Below, piece by piece: positions 29,022 through 37,379 of a DNA stretch of 64,000 nt (its first letter is position 1; every line of letters begins with the position of its first letter). The stretch lies in contig NZ_FNBB01000001.1 in assembly GCF_900102105.1 (NCBI RefSeq), positions 310,001-374,000 on the forward strand. Reading direction: 5' to 3'. The notes beneath the pieces are model-generated. The model made no database searches and was not told the origin of the DNA. It saw only the letters and a program-made list of their open reading frames with translations. This DNA is from Agrobacterium pusense. Lineage in GTDB: Bacteria; Pseudomonadota; Alphaproteobacteria; Rhizobiales; Rhizobiaceae. Both the position numbers and the translations under genes were made by a program.

Positions 29022-29396
29022 ATGTCTATCAAGACCATTACGCTCGCCGCCGCTTTTGCGGCCTCTCTAGCCATGCCCGCTTTTGCACAGGACGCGGGCG
29101 GCCATGCCGGACACGACATGTCAAAAGGCAGCATGAGCGACAGCGCCTCCACCCAGGCGTTCATGGAAGCCAGCAAAAAGATGCATGGCAATATGGCAAT
29201 CGATTATAGTGGCGATGCCGACGTCGATTTCGTGCGCGGCATGATCCCGCATCATCAGGGGGCGATCGATATGGCCAAGGTCCAACTGCAATACGGCAAG
29301 GACCCGGAAATCCGCAAGCTGGCCGAAGAAGTGATCAAGGCGCAGGAAGGCGAAATCGCCATGATGAAGGCCTGGCTGAAGTCCAGGGGCAAGTGA
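29022..29396 (+). CDS. DUF305 family periplasmic protein
   Basis: A 124-residue protein with a clear signal peptide (residues 1-22, cleavage after AFA). The mature part begins with a His/Met-rich stretch ([13 protein letters not shown]) and contains the DUF305 hallmark [15 protein letters not shown] at about residues 70-84. A pair of HH and H/M residues in such four-helix proteins binds metal; CopM of Synechocystis is a characterised copper-binding member. An AGGAAGGA ribosome-binding site precedes the ATG. A GGAGCGCC/GGCGCTCC hairpin (29413-29434) follows the stop. Confidence 0.85.
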   Translation: MSIKTITLAAAFAASLAMPAFAQDAGGHAGHDMSKGSMSDSASTQAFMEASKKMHGNMAIDYSGDADVDFVRGMIPHHQGAIDMAKVQLQYGKDPEIRKLAEEVIKAQEGEIAMMKAWLKSRGK

Positions 29397-29412
29397 TTGC
29401 TATTGTTGAAGG

Positions 29413-29434
29413 GGAGCGCCGGCTATGGCGCTCC
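29413..29434 (+). terminator. Hairpin after the DUF305 gene
   Basis: Perfect 8-bp arms (GGAGCGCC at 29413-29420 and GGCGCTCC at 29427-29434) around a 6-nt loop, 17 bp after the stop codon. There is no T-run, so intrinsic termination would be weak; it could instead protect the mRNA 3' end. Confidence 0.5.
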
Positions 29435-29454
29435 TCCGGCAACTTTGCGGCATA

Positions 29455-29479
29455 TTTCTTCCCCCGCGGGGAGAAGAAA
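29455..29479. repeat. Short palindrome related to the 8858-8994 element
   Basis: A compact hairpin whose arms TTTCTTC and GAAGAAA enclose a C/G-rich core. It matches the end sequence of the element at 8858-8994, so it may be a remnant of the same repeat family. It lies between the convergent DUF305 and LysR genes. Confidence 0.6.
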
Positions 29480-29541
29480 CTTGCGACAGCTTTCCCATAC
29501 AACGGCGAACGCGCGAACGCCACCTGCCACCCCGCGCTTTA

Positions 29542-30459
29542 CTATAACCCCGCAAGACCGGCCTTGTAATCCTCCGATGCCGCGCGGCTGAGGCGTTCCA
29601 GCTCCATGGCTGCCCGGCTGGTGTGGCGTTCCTTGTGGCGCAACAAAGCGAAGTTGCGGGCGGGCAGATCAATACCAGCGCGAACGAGCAGGCCTTGCCG
29701 CAGGAAGAGGGATGCCACTGAGGCTGAAACCGCCGTCGCAGCCCCGCCGGAGCGTGCCGCCATCACCACCGCCTCGTTGGACGGCAGTTCAAGCATGACC
29801 GAGAGTTCACCCGGATCCACGCCCATCTGCCGCACCGCCGCCTCGAAGGCGGAGCGGGTGCCGGAGCCCTGCTCGCGCAGAACCCACGAAGTGCCGTAGA
29901 GGATATCCAGCGCGGTGAGATAACGGCCATCGGCAAAGGGGTGGGCGGAGCCCGTGACGACCAGAAGCTTGTCAGACACCACCGGCTGCACCATCAGAGC
30001 CGGCTCATCGATCCTGCCTTCAATGAAACCCACCTCCGCAAGACCGTCCAGCACAGCCTGCGTCACGGTCTTGGTATTACCGATATCCAGCCGCACGGTG
30101 ACACCGGGATAGAGCTTCTTAAACTGCATCAGGATCGGCGGCAGCCAGTAGCTCGCAATGGTCTGGCTGGCGCAGACGGTGATTTCACCGCGCGTCAGCC
30201 CGCCCATTTCGGAGAGAATTAGTTCCGCATTGCGCACACGCGCCAATGTCGCCTTTGCTTCACCCAGAAACAGCCGGCCGCTTTCAGTCAACTCAATGTT
30301 GCGTCCGACGCGGTGGAACAGTTCGACATTATAAAAGGCTTCGAGATTTTTGATGGCGGAGCTGACGGCGGAGGCGGTCAGACCGATGGCTTCCGCAGCC
30401 CTTGTCAGGTGCTCGCGTTCGGCTACGGCTATGAAAATACGGAGCTGCTCAAAGGTCAT
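29542..30459 (-). CDS. LysR-family transcriptional regulator (YeiE/CysB-like clade)
   Basis: A 305-residue LysR protein. The winged helix-turn-helix occupies residues 1-60 (FEQLRIFIAVAEREHLTRAA then SAVSSAIKNLEAFYNVELF), and a periplasmic-binding-protein-like effector domain fills residues 90-295. It is divergent from the YeiH-type exporter gene, an arrangement seen with E. coli yeiE-yeiH. Two overlapping palindromes at 30468-30506 lie in the intergenic region and are the obvious binding sites. The effector is unknown; a sulfur oxyanion would fit the neighbour. Confidence 0.9.
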   Translation of the reverse strand: MTFEQLRIFIAVAEREHLTRAAEAIGLTASAVSSAIKNLEAFYNVELFHRVGRNIELTESGRLFLGEAKATLARVRNAELILSEMGGLTRGEITVCASQTIASYWLPPILMQFKKLYPGVTVRLDIGNTKTVTQAVLDGLAEVGFIEGRIDEPALMVQPVVSDKLLVVTGSAHPFADGRYLTALDILYGTSWVLREQGSGTRSAFEAAVRQMGVDPGELSVMLELPSNEAVVMAARSGGAATAVSASVASLFLRQGLLVRAGIDLPARNFALLRHKERHTSRAAMELERLSRAASEDYKAGLAGL

Positions 30460-30467
30460 GGTTTTTC

Positions 30468-30484
30468 ATTCGATTTTATCGAAT
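30468..30484. promoter_or_regulatory. LysR-type operator candidate, upstream palindrome
   Basis: A perfect palindrome ATTCGAT-TTT-ATCGAAT with the T-N11-A layout of LysR boxes. It lies 9 bp upstream of the LysR ATG at 30459, so binding here should block or control the regulator's own expression. Confidence 0.65.
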
Positions 30485-30506
30485 AATATATGCCATATTA
30501 TTTGAT
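30478..30506. promoter_or_regulatory. LysR-type operator candidate, overlapping long palindrome
   Basis: Arms of 12 bp (30478-30489 and 30495-30506) pair with one mismatch around a 5-bp centre, with the inner AATAATAT/ATATTATT perfect. It overlaps the first palindrome by 7 bp and lies 35 bp before the likely yeiH start at 30541. Its AT-rich core may also be the -10 region. Confidence 0.6.
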
Positions 30507-30540
30507 AGAACAAAACAGGCTACTGCGGCATGGTCTGGCC

Positions 30541-31584
30541 ATGGCCCAACATCGCACCCTTGCTCATCCCTTCCAGTTTTCGCTCCGCTGGCTCGCCCCG
30601 CTTCTTCCGGGCATTCTCATCTGTGCGGCCGTCAGCTGCGCCGCCATTCTGGCGGAGCGCTTTCAGGTGCGGCTTGCGGGCCATGCCTGGCTTGGCGATC
30701 TCGTTCTCGCCATTCTGATCGGGACCATGCTGCGTTCGCTGGTGGCTCTGCCCGCAGCCGCTTCCGCCGGCATAAAGTTCAGCGCCAAGACCCTGCTTGA
30801 AATCGCCGTGGCGCTTCTCGGTGCATCACTCAGCCTGTCCATCCTCAAGGGCGCCGGCGGATTGCTGATAGGTGGCATTGCGCTGATCGTCGCGCTGTCG
30901 CTGGTCGTCAGCTATGCCGCCGGGCGGATGCTCGGCCTCCCGCCCAAGCTCGCGACGTTGATTGCCTGCGGCAATTCCATCTGCGGCAATTCCGCCATTG
31001 CCGCTGCGGCCCCTGCCATCGGCGCCAAGCCGGAAGATGTCGCCGCCTCGATTGCCTTTACCGCGGTTCTCGGTGTCGCCGCCGTGCTTTTGATGCCGTT
31101 CCTGCCGCAGCTTCTCGGGCTCGACGCCACCCAATACGGCATCTTCGCCGGGCTTACGGTCTATGCCGTGCCGCAGGTTCTGGCCGCCACCGCCCCGCTT
31201 GGCGCGATTGCCGTGCAAACCGGCACCATCGTGAAGCTCATCCGCGTGCTGATGCTGGGGCCTGTCATCGCCACCCTCTCCGTCGTCCACGGCCGGTCGG
31301 ACAAGGGACGCCTCAGATTGCAGCAGATGGTTCCGTGGTTCATCATCGGCTTCGTGCTGATGATCATGGCCCGGTCATTCGGTCTCATCCCTGAAGTCCT
31401 GCTTGCCCCCGTCGCCTCTCTCTCAAACATCCTCACCATCATGTCGATGGCGGCGTTGGGCCTGTCGGTCGATATCCGCAGCCTTCGCCACGCCGGCGGC
31501 AAGGTCATCCTCGCTGCCAGCCTGTCTCTCTTGCTGCTGGGTATCCTGAGCTTTGGCCTGATCATATTGACCCAGACGGCCTGA
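30541..31584 (+). CDS. YeiH/UPF0324 family membrane protein, putative anion exporter
   Basis: A membrane protein of about 347 residues with roughly ten hydrophobic segments. The family signatures are present: ILIGTMLRSLV at the second helix, SAKTLLEIAVALLGASLSL, and IACGNSICGNSAIAAAAP near residue 160, followed by a YAVPQVLAA segment. Members are described as putative sulfate exporters. I prefer the ATG at 30541 because the frame start at 30490 lies within the operator palindrome. The gene is divergent from the LysR regulator, which probably controls it. Confidence 0.85.
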   Translation: MAQHRTLAHPFQFSLRWLAPLLPGILICAAVSCAAILAERFQVRLAGHAWLGDLVLAILIGTMLRSLVALPAAASAGIKFSAKTLLEIAVALLGASLSLSILKGAGGLLIGGIALIVALSLVVSYAAGRMLGLPPKLATLIACGNSICGNSAIAAAAPAIGAKPEDVAASIAFTAVLGVAAVLLMPFLPQLLGLDATQYGIFAGLTVYAVPQVLAATAPLGAIAVQTGTIVKLIRVLMLGPVIATLSVVHGRSDKGRLRLQQMVPWFIIGFVLMIMARSFGLIPEVLLAPVASLSNILTIMSMAALGLSVDIRSLRHAGGKVILAASLSLLLLGILSFGLIILTQTA

Positions 31585-31598
31585 GCCAGCTTCCGGCT

Positions 31599-32042
31599 TT
31601 ATTCGCCGGCGCTGACAGTAAGTGTATAATGCGCACCGAGCCCGCGGCGCGGCGAACCGAGAATGAGCGTCGGGCGAATCAACCACTCAGTATCTGCCTT
31701 TGGTGTCAGCGTCGCCACCTTGCCCTGGGAATCGCTGAAGAAAATCGCATCTTCATCCGGGGTCGAAAAATCGAAGATCGCCATCAACACGAATTCGCTC
31801 GAGGCGGCGAGCTCGACCTTCACCGTCTGCCCTGCCTTCACCTTCAGACGATAAACATCGCCGCGCCCGCGACGCGTCCAGCCCTCGAGCTTCAGCGGGC
31901 CGGCCGGTGGCAACGCCACCTCCTTAAGCCTTTCGCCGTCATCCAGCCAGATACCGTCAACGTTGCGGCCTTCCGCAAAGGAGGGGTGCGGCACGGCGGC
32001 CATGGCCATGGCAAGCGCCAGGAGAAGGGGGGTTACCTTCAT
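31599..32042 (-). CDS. Secreted protein with PPC-like beta domain, hypothetical
   Basis: A 147-residue protein with a signal peptide (residues 1-23, cleavage after SFA). The rest resembles the bacterial pre-peptidase C-terminal beta-sandwich: an RGDVYRLKVKAGQTVKVEL strand pair and the end YTLTVSAG. No catalytic residues can be assigned. It overlaps the tag stop codon by 4 bp (ATGA), so it is translationally coupled to a DNA glycosylase gene with no obvious functional link. The ORF continues upstream to 32528 inside tag, which I reject. Confidence 0.75.
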   Translation of the reverse strand: MKVTPLLLALAMAMAAVPHPSFAEGRNVDGIWLDDGERLKEVALPPAGPLKLEGWTRRGRGDVYRLKVKAGQTVKVELAASSEFVLMAIFDFSTPDEDAIFFSDSQGKVATLTPKADTEWLIRPTLILGSPRRGLGAHYTLTVSAGE

Positions 32043-32704
32043 GGACGTACAAACTCCCGCCGCATGACCTCTATCGGCTGGCGGCAATGACAGCCTTCGA
32101 TATGGTCGTTGACCATACCCATGGCCTGCATGAATGCATAGACGGTCGTCGGGCCGACGAAGGTCCAGCCCCGCTTCTTCAGATCCTTGGAAAGGCGGAT
32201 GGAGGCGGCGCTGGTCGGGTTGGCCCTTAAAGTCGCATAGTCCAGCCTTTGCGGCCTTTCTGCGGCAGCCGGTTCGAAACCCCAGAAATATCGGGCGAGC
32301 GACCCGAACTCGTCCCGCAGAGCCACGGCGCGGCGGGCGTTGTTGATGGTGGAAACAATCTTGCCGCGATGGCGGATAATGCCCTTGTCGGCAAGGCAGC
32401 GCTCGATATCGGCCTCGCCGAACTCGGCCACTTTTTCGAACTCGAAATTGGCGAATGCAAGACGGAAAGCCTCCCGCTTGCGCAGCACCGTCAGCCAGGA
32501 GAGGCCGGACTGAAAGCCCTCCAGGCAAATTTTCTCAAACAGGCGGCGATCATCGGTGACGGGATAACCCCATTCCTCGTCGTGATATCGGCTGTAATCC
32601 GCAAGCCCCTGCTGCCAGAAGCACCGAACAAGGCCATCCGCGCCCGTTTCAAGTCCCGCCTCGATCATTTCCGCGACCACCTTTTCCACTCCACCTGCGA
32701 CCAC
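32039..32704 (-). CDS. tag: DNA-3-methyladenine glycosylase I
   Basis: A 221-residue Tag that removes 3-methyladenine from alkylated DNA. The zinc ligands are recognisable: RCFW at residues 27-30, YHDEEWG near 40-46 and the C-terminal GCHCR. The core GLSWLTVLRKREAF and FVGPTTVYAFMQAMGMVNDH match the family. The N-terminus is about 25 residues longer than in E. coli Tag, and a later start such as the Met at residue 13 is possible. It overlaps the downstream secreted-protein gene by 4 bp. Confidence 0.92.
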   Translation of the reverse strand: MVAGGVEKVVAEMIEAGLETGADGLVRCFWQQGLADYSRYHDEEWGYPVTDDRRLFEKICLEGFQSGLSWLTVLRKREAFRLAFANFEFEKVAEFGEADIERCLADKGIIRHRGKIVSTINNARRAVALRDEFGSLARYFWGFEPAAAERPQRLDYATLRANPTSAASIRLSKDLKKRGWTFVGPTTVYAFMQAMGMVNDHIEGCHCRQPIEVMRREFVRP

Positions 32705-32902
32705 TTAAAGACTGCACTTACCACTCATTCACCACGTTTCAAAACGGGGTGCTAACCCTAAAATCAGCTTTCCTTAATCAAGCGCTTTTTAATGAACAGC
32801 CATTTACGATTCGCTGGCGTCAAGGTGCGAACGTGTCGGGCAAAGCGGGAGAATGATCCCGCAAATCCATAGTTGCGACGTCCCGCAGAGAGAGTCCACC
32901 CG

Positions 32903-33679
32903 ATGACGATGAAGTCCGTTTTCCTGGCGCTGAGCCTTGTTTCCACCCTCGCCGTCCCTGCCGCCATGGCCAATGAACGTTATCGCGAGCGTCCGCCCGT
33001 CGTCGTCAGCCCGGATCTTTCTGCGCCATGGGTAACCCAGCTCGGCGGCCGCGGCAACGTGCGCCCCGTTGTCTATCCGCGCTCACCTGCCGCACGCCAG
33101 CCGTTTTTCCAGCAGCGCCAGGCCGCGATGCCGCAGCGACCCAGCTCCGGCGTCACATCGCAGCGCCCGGCACGGGTGCAGAATGCCGCCGTACGCCCCA
33201 ATGCGCCGGTGCGTACCCAGATCGCGCCGCAATTCCTGCCGCAGATCGTCACCTATCCGACCAATGAAAAACCCGGCACTATCGTCATCGATACGCCGAA
33301 CCGTTTCCTCTATCTCGTGCTTGCTGATGGCAAGGCCCGGCGTTATGGCGTCGGCGTCGGCAAGCCCGGTTTCGAATGGGCTGGAACTCACAAGGTGACC
33401 CGTAAGGCGGAATGGCCGAGCTGGACCCCGCCGAAGGAAATGATCACCCGAGAGGCGGCAAAAGGACATTACCTGCCGGCCTTCATGGAAGGCGGCCCCG
33501 CCAACCCGATGGGCGCGCGCGCCATGTATCTCGGCTCGACGCTTTACCGGATCCACGGCACCAACCAGCCCTGGACGATCGGCAGCAACAATTCCTCCGG
33601 CTGCATCCGCATGCGCAACGAGGATGTCACCGATCTCTATGAGCGCGTCAACGTCGGAACCAAGGTCATTGTGATATGA
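32903..33679 (+). CDS. L,D-transpeptidase (YkuD domain)
   Basis: A 258-residue exported enzyme with a signal peptide (about residues 1-23). A Pro/Arg/Gln-rich linker (about 25-115) leads to the YkuD domain, which starts at GTIVIDTPNRFLYLV. The catalytic motif is complete: HGTNQPWTIG with its His, then SSGCIRM with the nucleophilic Cys near residue 235. These enzymes make 3-3 cross-links in peptidoglycan or attach proteins to it, and rhizobia encode many paralogues. The start is ATG 32903, with an AGAGAG sequence upstream; the next Met, two codons in, is also possible. Confidence 0.88.
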   Translation: MTMKSVFLALSLVSTLAVPAAMANERYRERPPVVVSPDLSAPWVTQLGGRGNVRPVVYPRSPAARQPFFQQRQAAMPQRPSSGVTSQRPARVQNAAVRPNAPVRTQIAPQFLPQIVTYPTNEKPGTIVIDTPNRFLYLVLADGKARRYGVGVGKPGFEWAGTHKVTRKAEWPSWTPPKEMITREAAKGHYLPAFMEGGPANPMGARAMYLGSTLYRIHGTNQPWTIGSNNSSGCIRMRNEDVTDLYERVNVGTKVIVI

Positions 33680-33845
33680 CGGCAACGGTTCAGCCTTTCC
33701 GGCCGCTTCGGAACGGGCGTATTGGCTTATCCGCTTGAATTACCGCCCTGCGGCGGTACAATCCGGCTCACTTCAGCGGAATGAGACTTGGCGGGGGACG
33801 CCAGGCGCCGAACCTCTCTCAGGGGGATGACGGAACGGCCTTAAA

Positions 33846-33874
33846 GCGGGTGGTCAATCGACCGCCCGTTTTTC
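33846..33874 (+). terminator. Rho-independent terminator candidate after the L,D-transpeptidase gene
   Basis: GGGTGGTC and GACCGCCC (one G-U pair) around an AATC loop, followed by GTTTTTCGTTT. It lies 170 bp after the stop codon at 33679, in a 260-bp stretch with no other gene. Confidence 0.6.
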
Positions 33875-33942
33875 GTTTCTGTCATTCAAATGTTATCAAA
33901 AAACGGTTTGGTGAATTACTGATATCAATCTGGATTCACTTC

Positions 33943-34602
33943 ATGCCGCGCCATACTTCATTTGTTTGCGCCCTGCTCTTCAGCGGCGTTACCTTCTCTG
34001 CCGCAATCGCCGGCGAATTTGAAATTTCCGGTTACGGCGGCTGGCAAAGCGCACCGCACAGCGATGTGAAAGTTTCCGACGGTCCGGATTTCCGGGCCGG
34101 ATGGGAAGGCAAGTCCTTTTCCAGCCCGCCCTACTGGGGCGTGCGCGGCACCTACTGGTTCGATGAGGGTCAGCTCCGGAATTTCGGTATCTCGCTCGAT
34201 TTCACCCATGACAAGGTCTATGCCGATGACCAGACGCTTGCCCGCTCAGGCTGGTCGCATTTCGAATTCACCGACGGCCTGAACCTACTGACGCTGAACG
34301 CGCTCTACCGCTTTCCGCTGGAATCCCTGCCGGTCACCCCGTACGTCGGCGCCGGCGTCGGCATCAACGTGCCGCATGTGGAAGTGTACCGCCCCTCGGG
34401 CAAGACTTTCGAATACCAGTTCGGCGGCGCAACGCTGCAGGCGCAGGCCGGCCTCAGCTACCGCATCACCGACAGCTGGTCGACCTTCGTGGAATATAAG
34501 GGCACCTATTCCTTCGTCGATGTCGATATTGACAACGGCGGCTCGTTGAAGACCGACATCATCACCAATGCGGTGAATTTCGGTGTGGCGTATAAGTTTT
34601 AG
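33943..34602 (+). CDS. lpxQ: Outer-membrane beta-barrel protein resembling lipid A oxidase LpxQ
   Basis: A 219-residue protein with a signal peptide (about 1-23, SAAIAG) and alternating amphipathic strands ending in the YKF-type C-terminal aromatic typical of outer-membrane barrels. FEISGYGGWQSAPHS at the start, WGVRGTYWF, and YVGAGVGINVPHVE in the middle resemble what I remember of rhizobial LpxQ, the oxidase that turns the proximal glucosamine of lipid A into 2-aminogluconate. Assignment is by memory, and a generic barrel is the alternative. I took the ATG at 33943; the longer ORF upstream has no signal sequence. Confidence 0.6.
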   Translation: MPRHTSFVCALLFSGVTFSAAIAGEFEISGYGGWQSAPHSDVKVSDGPDFRAGWEGKSFSSPPYWGVRGTYWFDEGQLRNFGISLDFTHDKVYADDQTLARSGWSHFEFTDGLNLLTLNALYRFPLESLPVTPYVGAGVGINVPHVEVYRPSGKTFEYQFGGATLQAQAGLSYRITDSWSTFVEYKGTYSFVDVDIDNGGSLKTDIITNAVNFGVAYKF

Positions 34603-34654
34603 TGGTGGCTGGGGAAGCGGGGCGCATCTTGGCAGCCGCTGGGCATCCCCTCAC

Positions 34655-34766
34655 CCTCATTCCCTGTGCTTGTCACAGGAATCTGGGCGATGCGCGTCTG
34701 CGTGACGGAAAGAATCTTCTCGGCCCAAGGACTGGCTGGATCCCCGTGACGAGCACAGGGATGAGG
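34655..34766. repeat. Palindromic intergenic element (CCTCATTCCTG family)
   Basis: A left arm (34655-34684) pairs with a right arm (34738-34766) with a one-base insertion and few mismatches, about 53 bp apart. The arms carry CCCTGTGCT and AGCACAGGG. It fills the gap between the convergent lpxQ-like and glcF genes. No ORF of gene-like composition is present here. Confidence 0.75.
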
Positions 34767-34834
34767 AAACGAGAGCGACGACGCTCAGGCGAATCTTTTC
34801 TCATGCACGGCGGGCTTCACTGATGCGCGGCGTT

Positions 34835-36136
34835 CTACACCGAGAGTCTAGCCGGCTTCGGCCCGCCATAAGCCCAGTCCAAAAGCTCGACAGTGTGCAG
34901 GATCGGCATGTCCGTGCCGGTTCCGATCTGCGTGATGCAGCCGATATTTCCTGTCGCGATGACATCTGCCCGCGTGGCCTCGATGTTCTTCACCTTGCGC
35001 GCCTTGAGCTTGCCGGAAATTTCCGGTTGCAGGATGTTGTAGGTTCCGGCCGAGCCGCAGCAGAGATGCCCTTCCGCCGGATCACGCACAGCAAAACCCG
35101 CCGCCTTCAGCAGTTGTTTCGGCGCAAGCGTGATCTTCTGACCGTGCTGCATGGAGCAGGCGGAGTGATAGGCGACCGTCAGCCCCTGGCTTTGCTGTTG
35201 CGGCAGATCGAGCGTGGCGAGGTATTCGGTGATGTCCTTTGCCAGAGCCGAGACCCGCGCGGCTTTTTCGGCATAGGCCGGATCAAGCCTAAGCATATGG
35301 CCGTAATCCTTGATGGTGGTGCCGCAGCCCGACGCTGTGATGATGATGGCGTCGAGACCGCCATTCTCCATCTCGCGCGTCCAGACATCGACATTCCGCC
35401 GAGCAGAAGCCAGCGCCTCTTCCTCCCGCCCCATATGATGCACCAGCGAACCGCAGCAGCCCTCCCCTTTCGGCACAGCGACCTCGATACCGAGCCGCGT
35501 AAGCAGCCGCAGCGTCGCCTCATTGATACCGGGATCAAGCACCGGCTGGGCGCAGCCGGTGAGAATGGCGACGCGCCCGCGCCTTTCACCTTCGGCCGGT
35601 CGCGCGCCCGGGCGGCTTGACGCCGACGCTGGAGGGACCGCGGCCGGTGCGAGAGCAAGCATGGACTGCAGCGGTTTCAGCGCAGGAGCCTTTGCAAAAA
35701 GACCGGCGAAAGGCCGTGCCAGACGGGCCAGATGCAGGGCCAGCCGGAAACGGGCAGGATGGGGTAATATGCCGACCAGAAGATTGCGGATCAGCCGATC
35801 CATGAAGGGGCGCTTGTACGTCTGCTCGATATGGGCGCGGGCATGATCGACCAGATGCATGTAATCCACGCCGGAGGGACAGGTGGTGGTGCAGGCAAGA
35901 CAGGAAAGACAGCGGTCGATATGGGTGACCACCTCGCGGTCGGCCGGACGGCTGTTTTCCAGCATGTCCTTGATGAGGTAGATGCGGCCGCGCGGGCTGT
36001 CCAGCTCGTTGCCAAGCGTGACATAGGTGGGACAGGTGGCCGTGCAGAAACCGCAATGCACACATTTGCGCAGGATTTTTTCGGATTCCGCCACATGCGG
36101 ATCGGCCAGCTGCTCAGGCGTGAAGGATGTTTGCAT
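34835..36136 (-). CDS. glcF: Glycolate oxidase iron-sulfur subunit
   Basis: A 433-residue GlcF, the electron-transfer subunit of membrane-associated glycolate dehydrogenase. Two 4Fe-4S ferredoxin-type motifs are visible, CVHCGFCTATCP with cysteines at 25, 28, 31 and 35, and CLSCLACTTTCP with cysteines at 76, 79, 82 and 86. Two CCG-type cysteine-rich domains follow (ILTGCAQPV.., EGCCGSLVHH and HLCCGSAGTYN). It lies 3 bp downstream of glcE on the same strand and ends the glcD-glcE-glcF operon. Confidence 0.94.
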   Translation of the reverse strand: MQTSFTPEQLADPHVAESEKILRKCVHCGFCTATCPTYVTLGNELDSPRGRIYLIKDMLENSRPADREVVTHIDRCLSCLACTTTCPSGVDYMHLVDHARAHIEQTYKRPFMDRLIRNLLVGILPHPARFRLALHLARLARPFAGLFAKAPALKPLQSMLALAPAAVPPASASSRPGARPAEGERRGRVAILTGCAQPVLDPGINEATLRLLTRLGIEVAVPKGEGCCGSLVHHMGREEEALASARRNVDVWTREMENGGLDAIIITASGCGTTIKDYGHMLRLDPAYAEKAARVSALAKDITEYLATLDLPQQQSQGLTVAYHSACSMQHGQKITLAPKQLLKAAGFAVRDPAEGHLCCGSAGTYNILQPEISGKLKARKVKNIEATRADVIATGNIGCITQIGTGTDMPILHTVELLDWAYGGPKPARLSV

Positions 36137-36139
36137 GGT

Positions 36140-37354
36140 TCAGACGGCCCTTTCCATCGTTACGGCCATCTTGCCGGGATTGAAGATGCCCACGGGATCG
36201 AGCTTCTCCCTGATACGCGCGGAAAGCAGCGCTTCCGCCGCCGGGCGCGGTTCGAAGGCCGCGACTTTGGCGCGCACAGCATCGCTCGCCCTCATCAGCG
36301 TGGCATGGCCACCGCCGAGCGCACGGATTGCGCCGCGCAGCAGATCGGCTTCGGGGTCCGCCTCCATCTGCATCCAGACCAGGCCGCCCTGCCAGTCATA
36401 GAAGGCGTCGATGCCTGCCTCCATGCGCAGCGCCGCAACAAGCTGGTGGCCCATCGAAGGCGCTACCGAGACTTTCCAGAGCGGCTTGGCGGATTGGCCG
36501 ACATAGGGCGCGACATCCCGGACCTGCCGCCACAAAAGACTGCTTTCCTCGCCCTCCAGCAGCGCCCAGGGTCCGACGCGATCCATGACCGACAGGAGTT
36601 TAGCCGTGCGGGCCTCCACCGAGGCCGCAAGGCCTTCCAGACGCAGAATGGTGGCCGGTCCTTCCGGCAAGCCGCCATCGATAAAGCTGGAACGCACGCT
36701 TTCAGGCAGATGCGCCGCGCCGGAGACCTCGACGCTCATCGCCATCGCCGCCGCCATGATGCGTGTCGCCGCCTCGTCATCAAGGCCGGACACGACAACG
36801 GTTTTTTCGACGGGCGGTTTCGGCAGCACGCGGAATGTGACTTCGGTGAGGAACCCAAGCGTGCCGAAAGAACCAGCGAGAAACTTCGACAGATCGAGAC
36901 CGGTGACATTCTTCATCACCCGGCCGCCGGCTTTGATGATCTCGCCACTGCCATTAACGAAACGGATGCCCAGCAGGCTGTCGCGCGCCGCACCCGCCAC
37001 GTAGCGGCGCGGACCGGAAACATTGGCGGCAAAGACGCCGCCAATGGTCGGTTCGCCATGGGTGCCCATGATGGGGCGATGGTCCATCGGTTCGAAGGCC
37101 ATCATCTGGCGATTTTCTGCCAGCGCCGCTTCGACAGTTGCGAGCGGCGTGCCAGCCTTGGCAGTCATGACCATTTCGGCGGGGACGTAGGAAACGATAC
37201 CGTTCATCGCACGGGAGGTTAGCAGGGTCTCCGCCGTCACCGCATTGCCGAAACCGGAGCGAGTGTTGCCGCCGAAGATTTTCAGCGGGGTTTTGCGCGT
37301 GGCATGATCGCGGATGATGTCGGCGACCTGGGTTTCTGCGTAGGGCGTCAGCAT
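36140..37354 (-). CDS. glcE: Glycolate oxidase FAD-binding subunit
   Basis: A 404-residue GlcE with an FAD-binding PCMH domain, beginning near residue 24 with LKIFGGNTRSGFGNA and including GTHGEPTIGGVFAANVSG. It forms the glycolate dehydrogenase with GlcD and GlcF, which oxidises glycolate to glyoxylate and passes electrons to the quinone pool. I prefer the ATG at 37354 (MLTPYAE) with AAGG 10 bases upstream; the frame can extend to a TTG at 37375. It is separated from glcD by 202 bp, mostly taken by a palindromic element. Confidence 0.92.
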   Translation of the reverse strand: MLTPYAETQVADIIRDHATRKTPLKIFGGNTRSGFGNAVTAETLLTSRAMNGIVSYVPAEMVMTAKAGTPLATVEAALAENRQMMAFEPMDHRPIMGTHGEPTIGGVFAANVSGPRRYVAGAARDSLLGIRFVNGSGEIIKAGGRVMKNVTGLDLSKFLAGSFGTLGFLTEVTFRVLPKPPVEKTVVVSGLDDEAATRIMAAAMAMSVEVSGAAHLPESVRSSFIDGGLPEGPATILRLEGLAASVEARTAKLLSVMDRVGPWALLEGEESSLLWRQVRDVAPYVGQSAKPLWKVSVAPSMGHQLVAALRMEAGIDAFYDWQGGLVWMQMEADPEADLLRGAIRALGGGHATLMRASDAVRAKVAAFEPRPAAEALLSARIREKLDPVGIFNPGKMAVTMERAV

Positions 37355-37379
37355 GCGATTGTTGCCTTCGAGCAAGTGA

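Noticed and set aside
32042..32528. Upstream extension of the PPC-like gene inside tag
   Set aside because: The extension would lie inside tag in another frame. The signal peptide at 32042 and the ATGA overlap support the short form.
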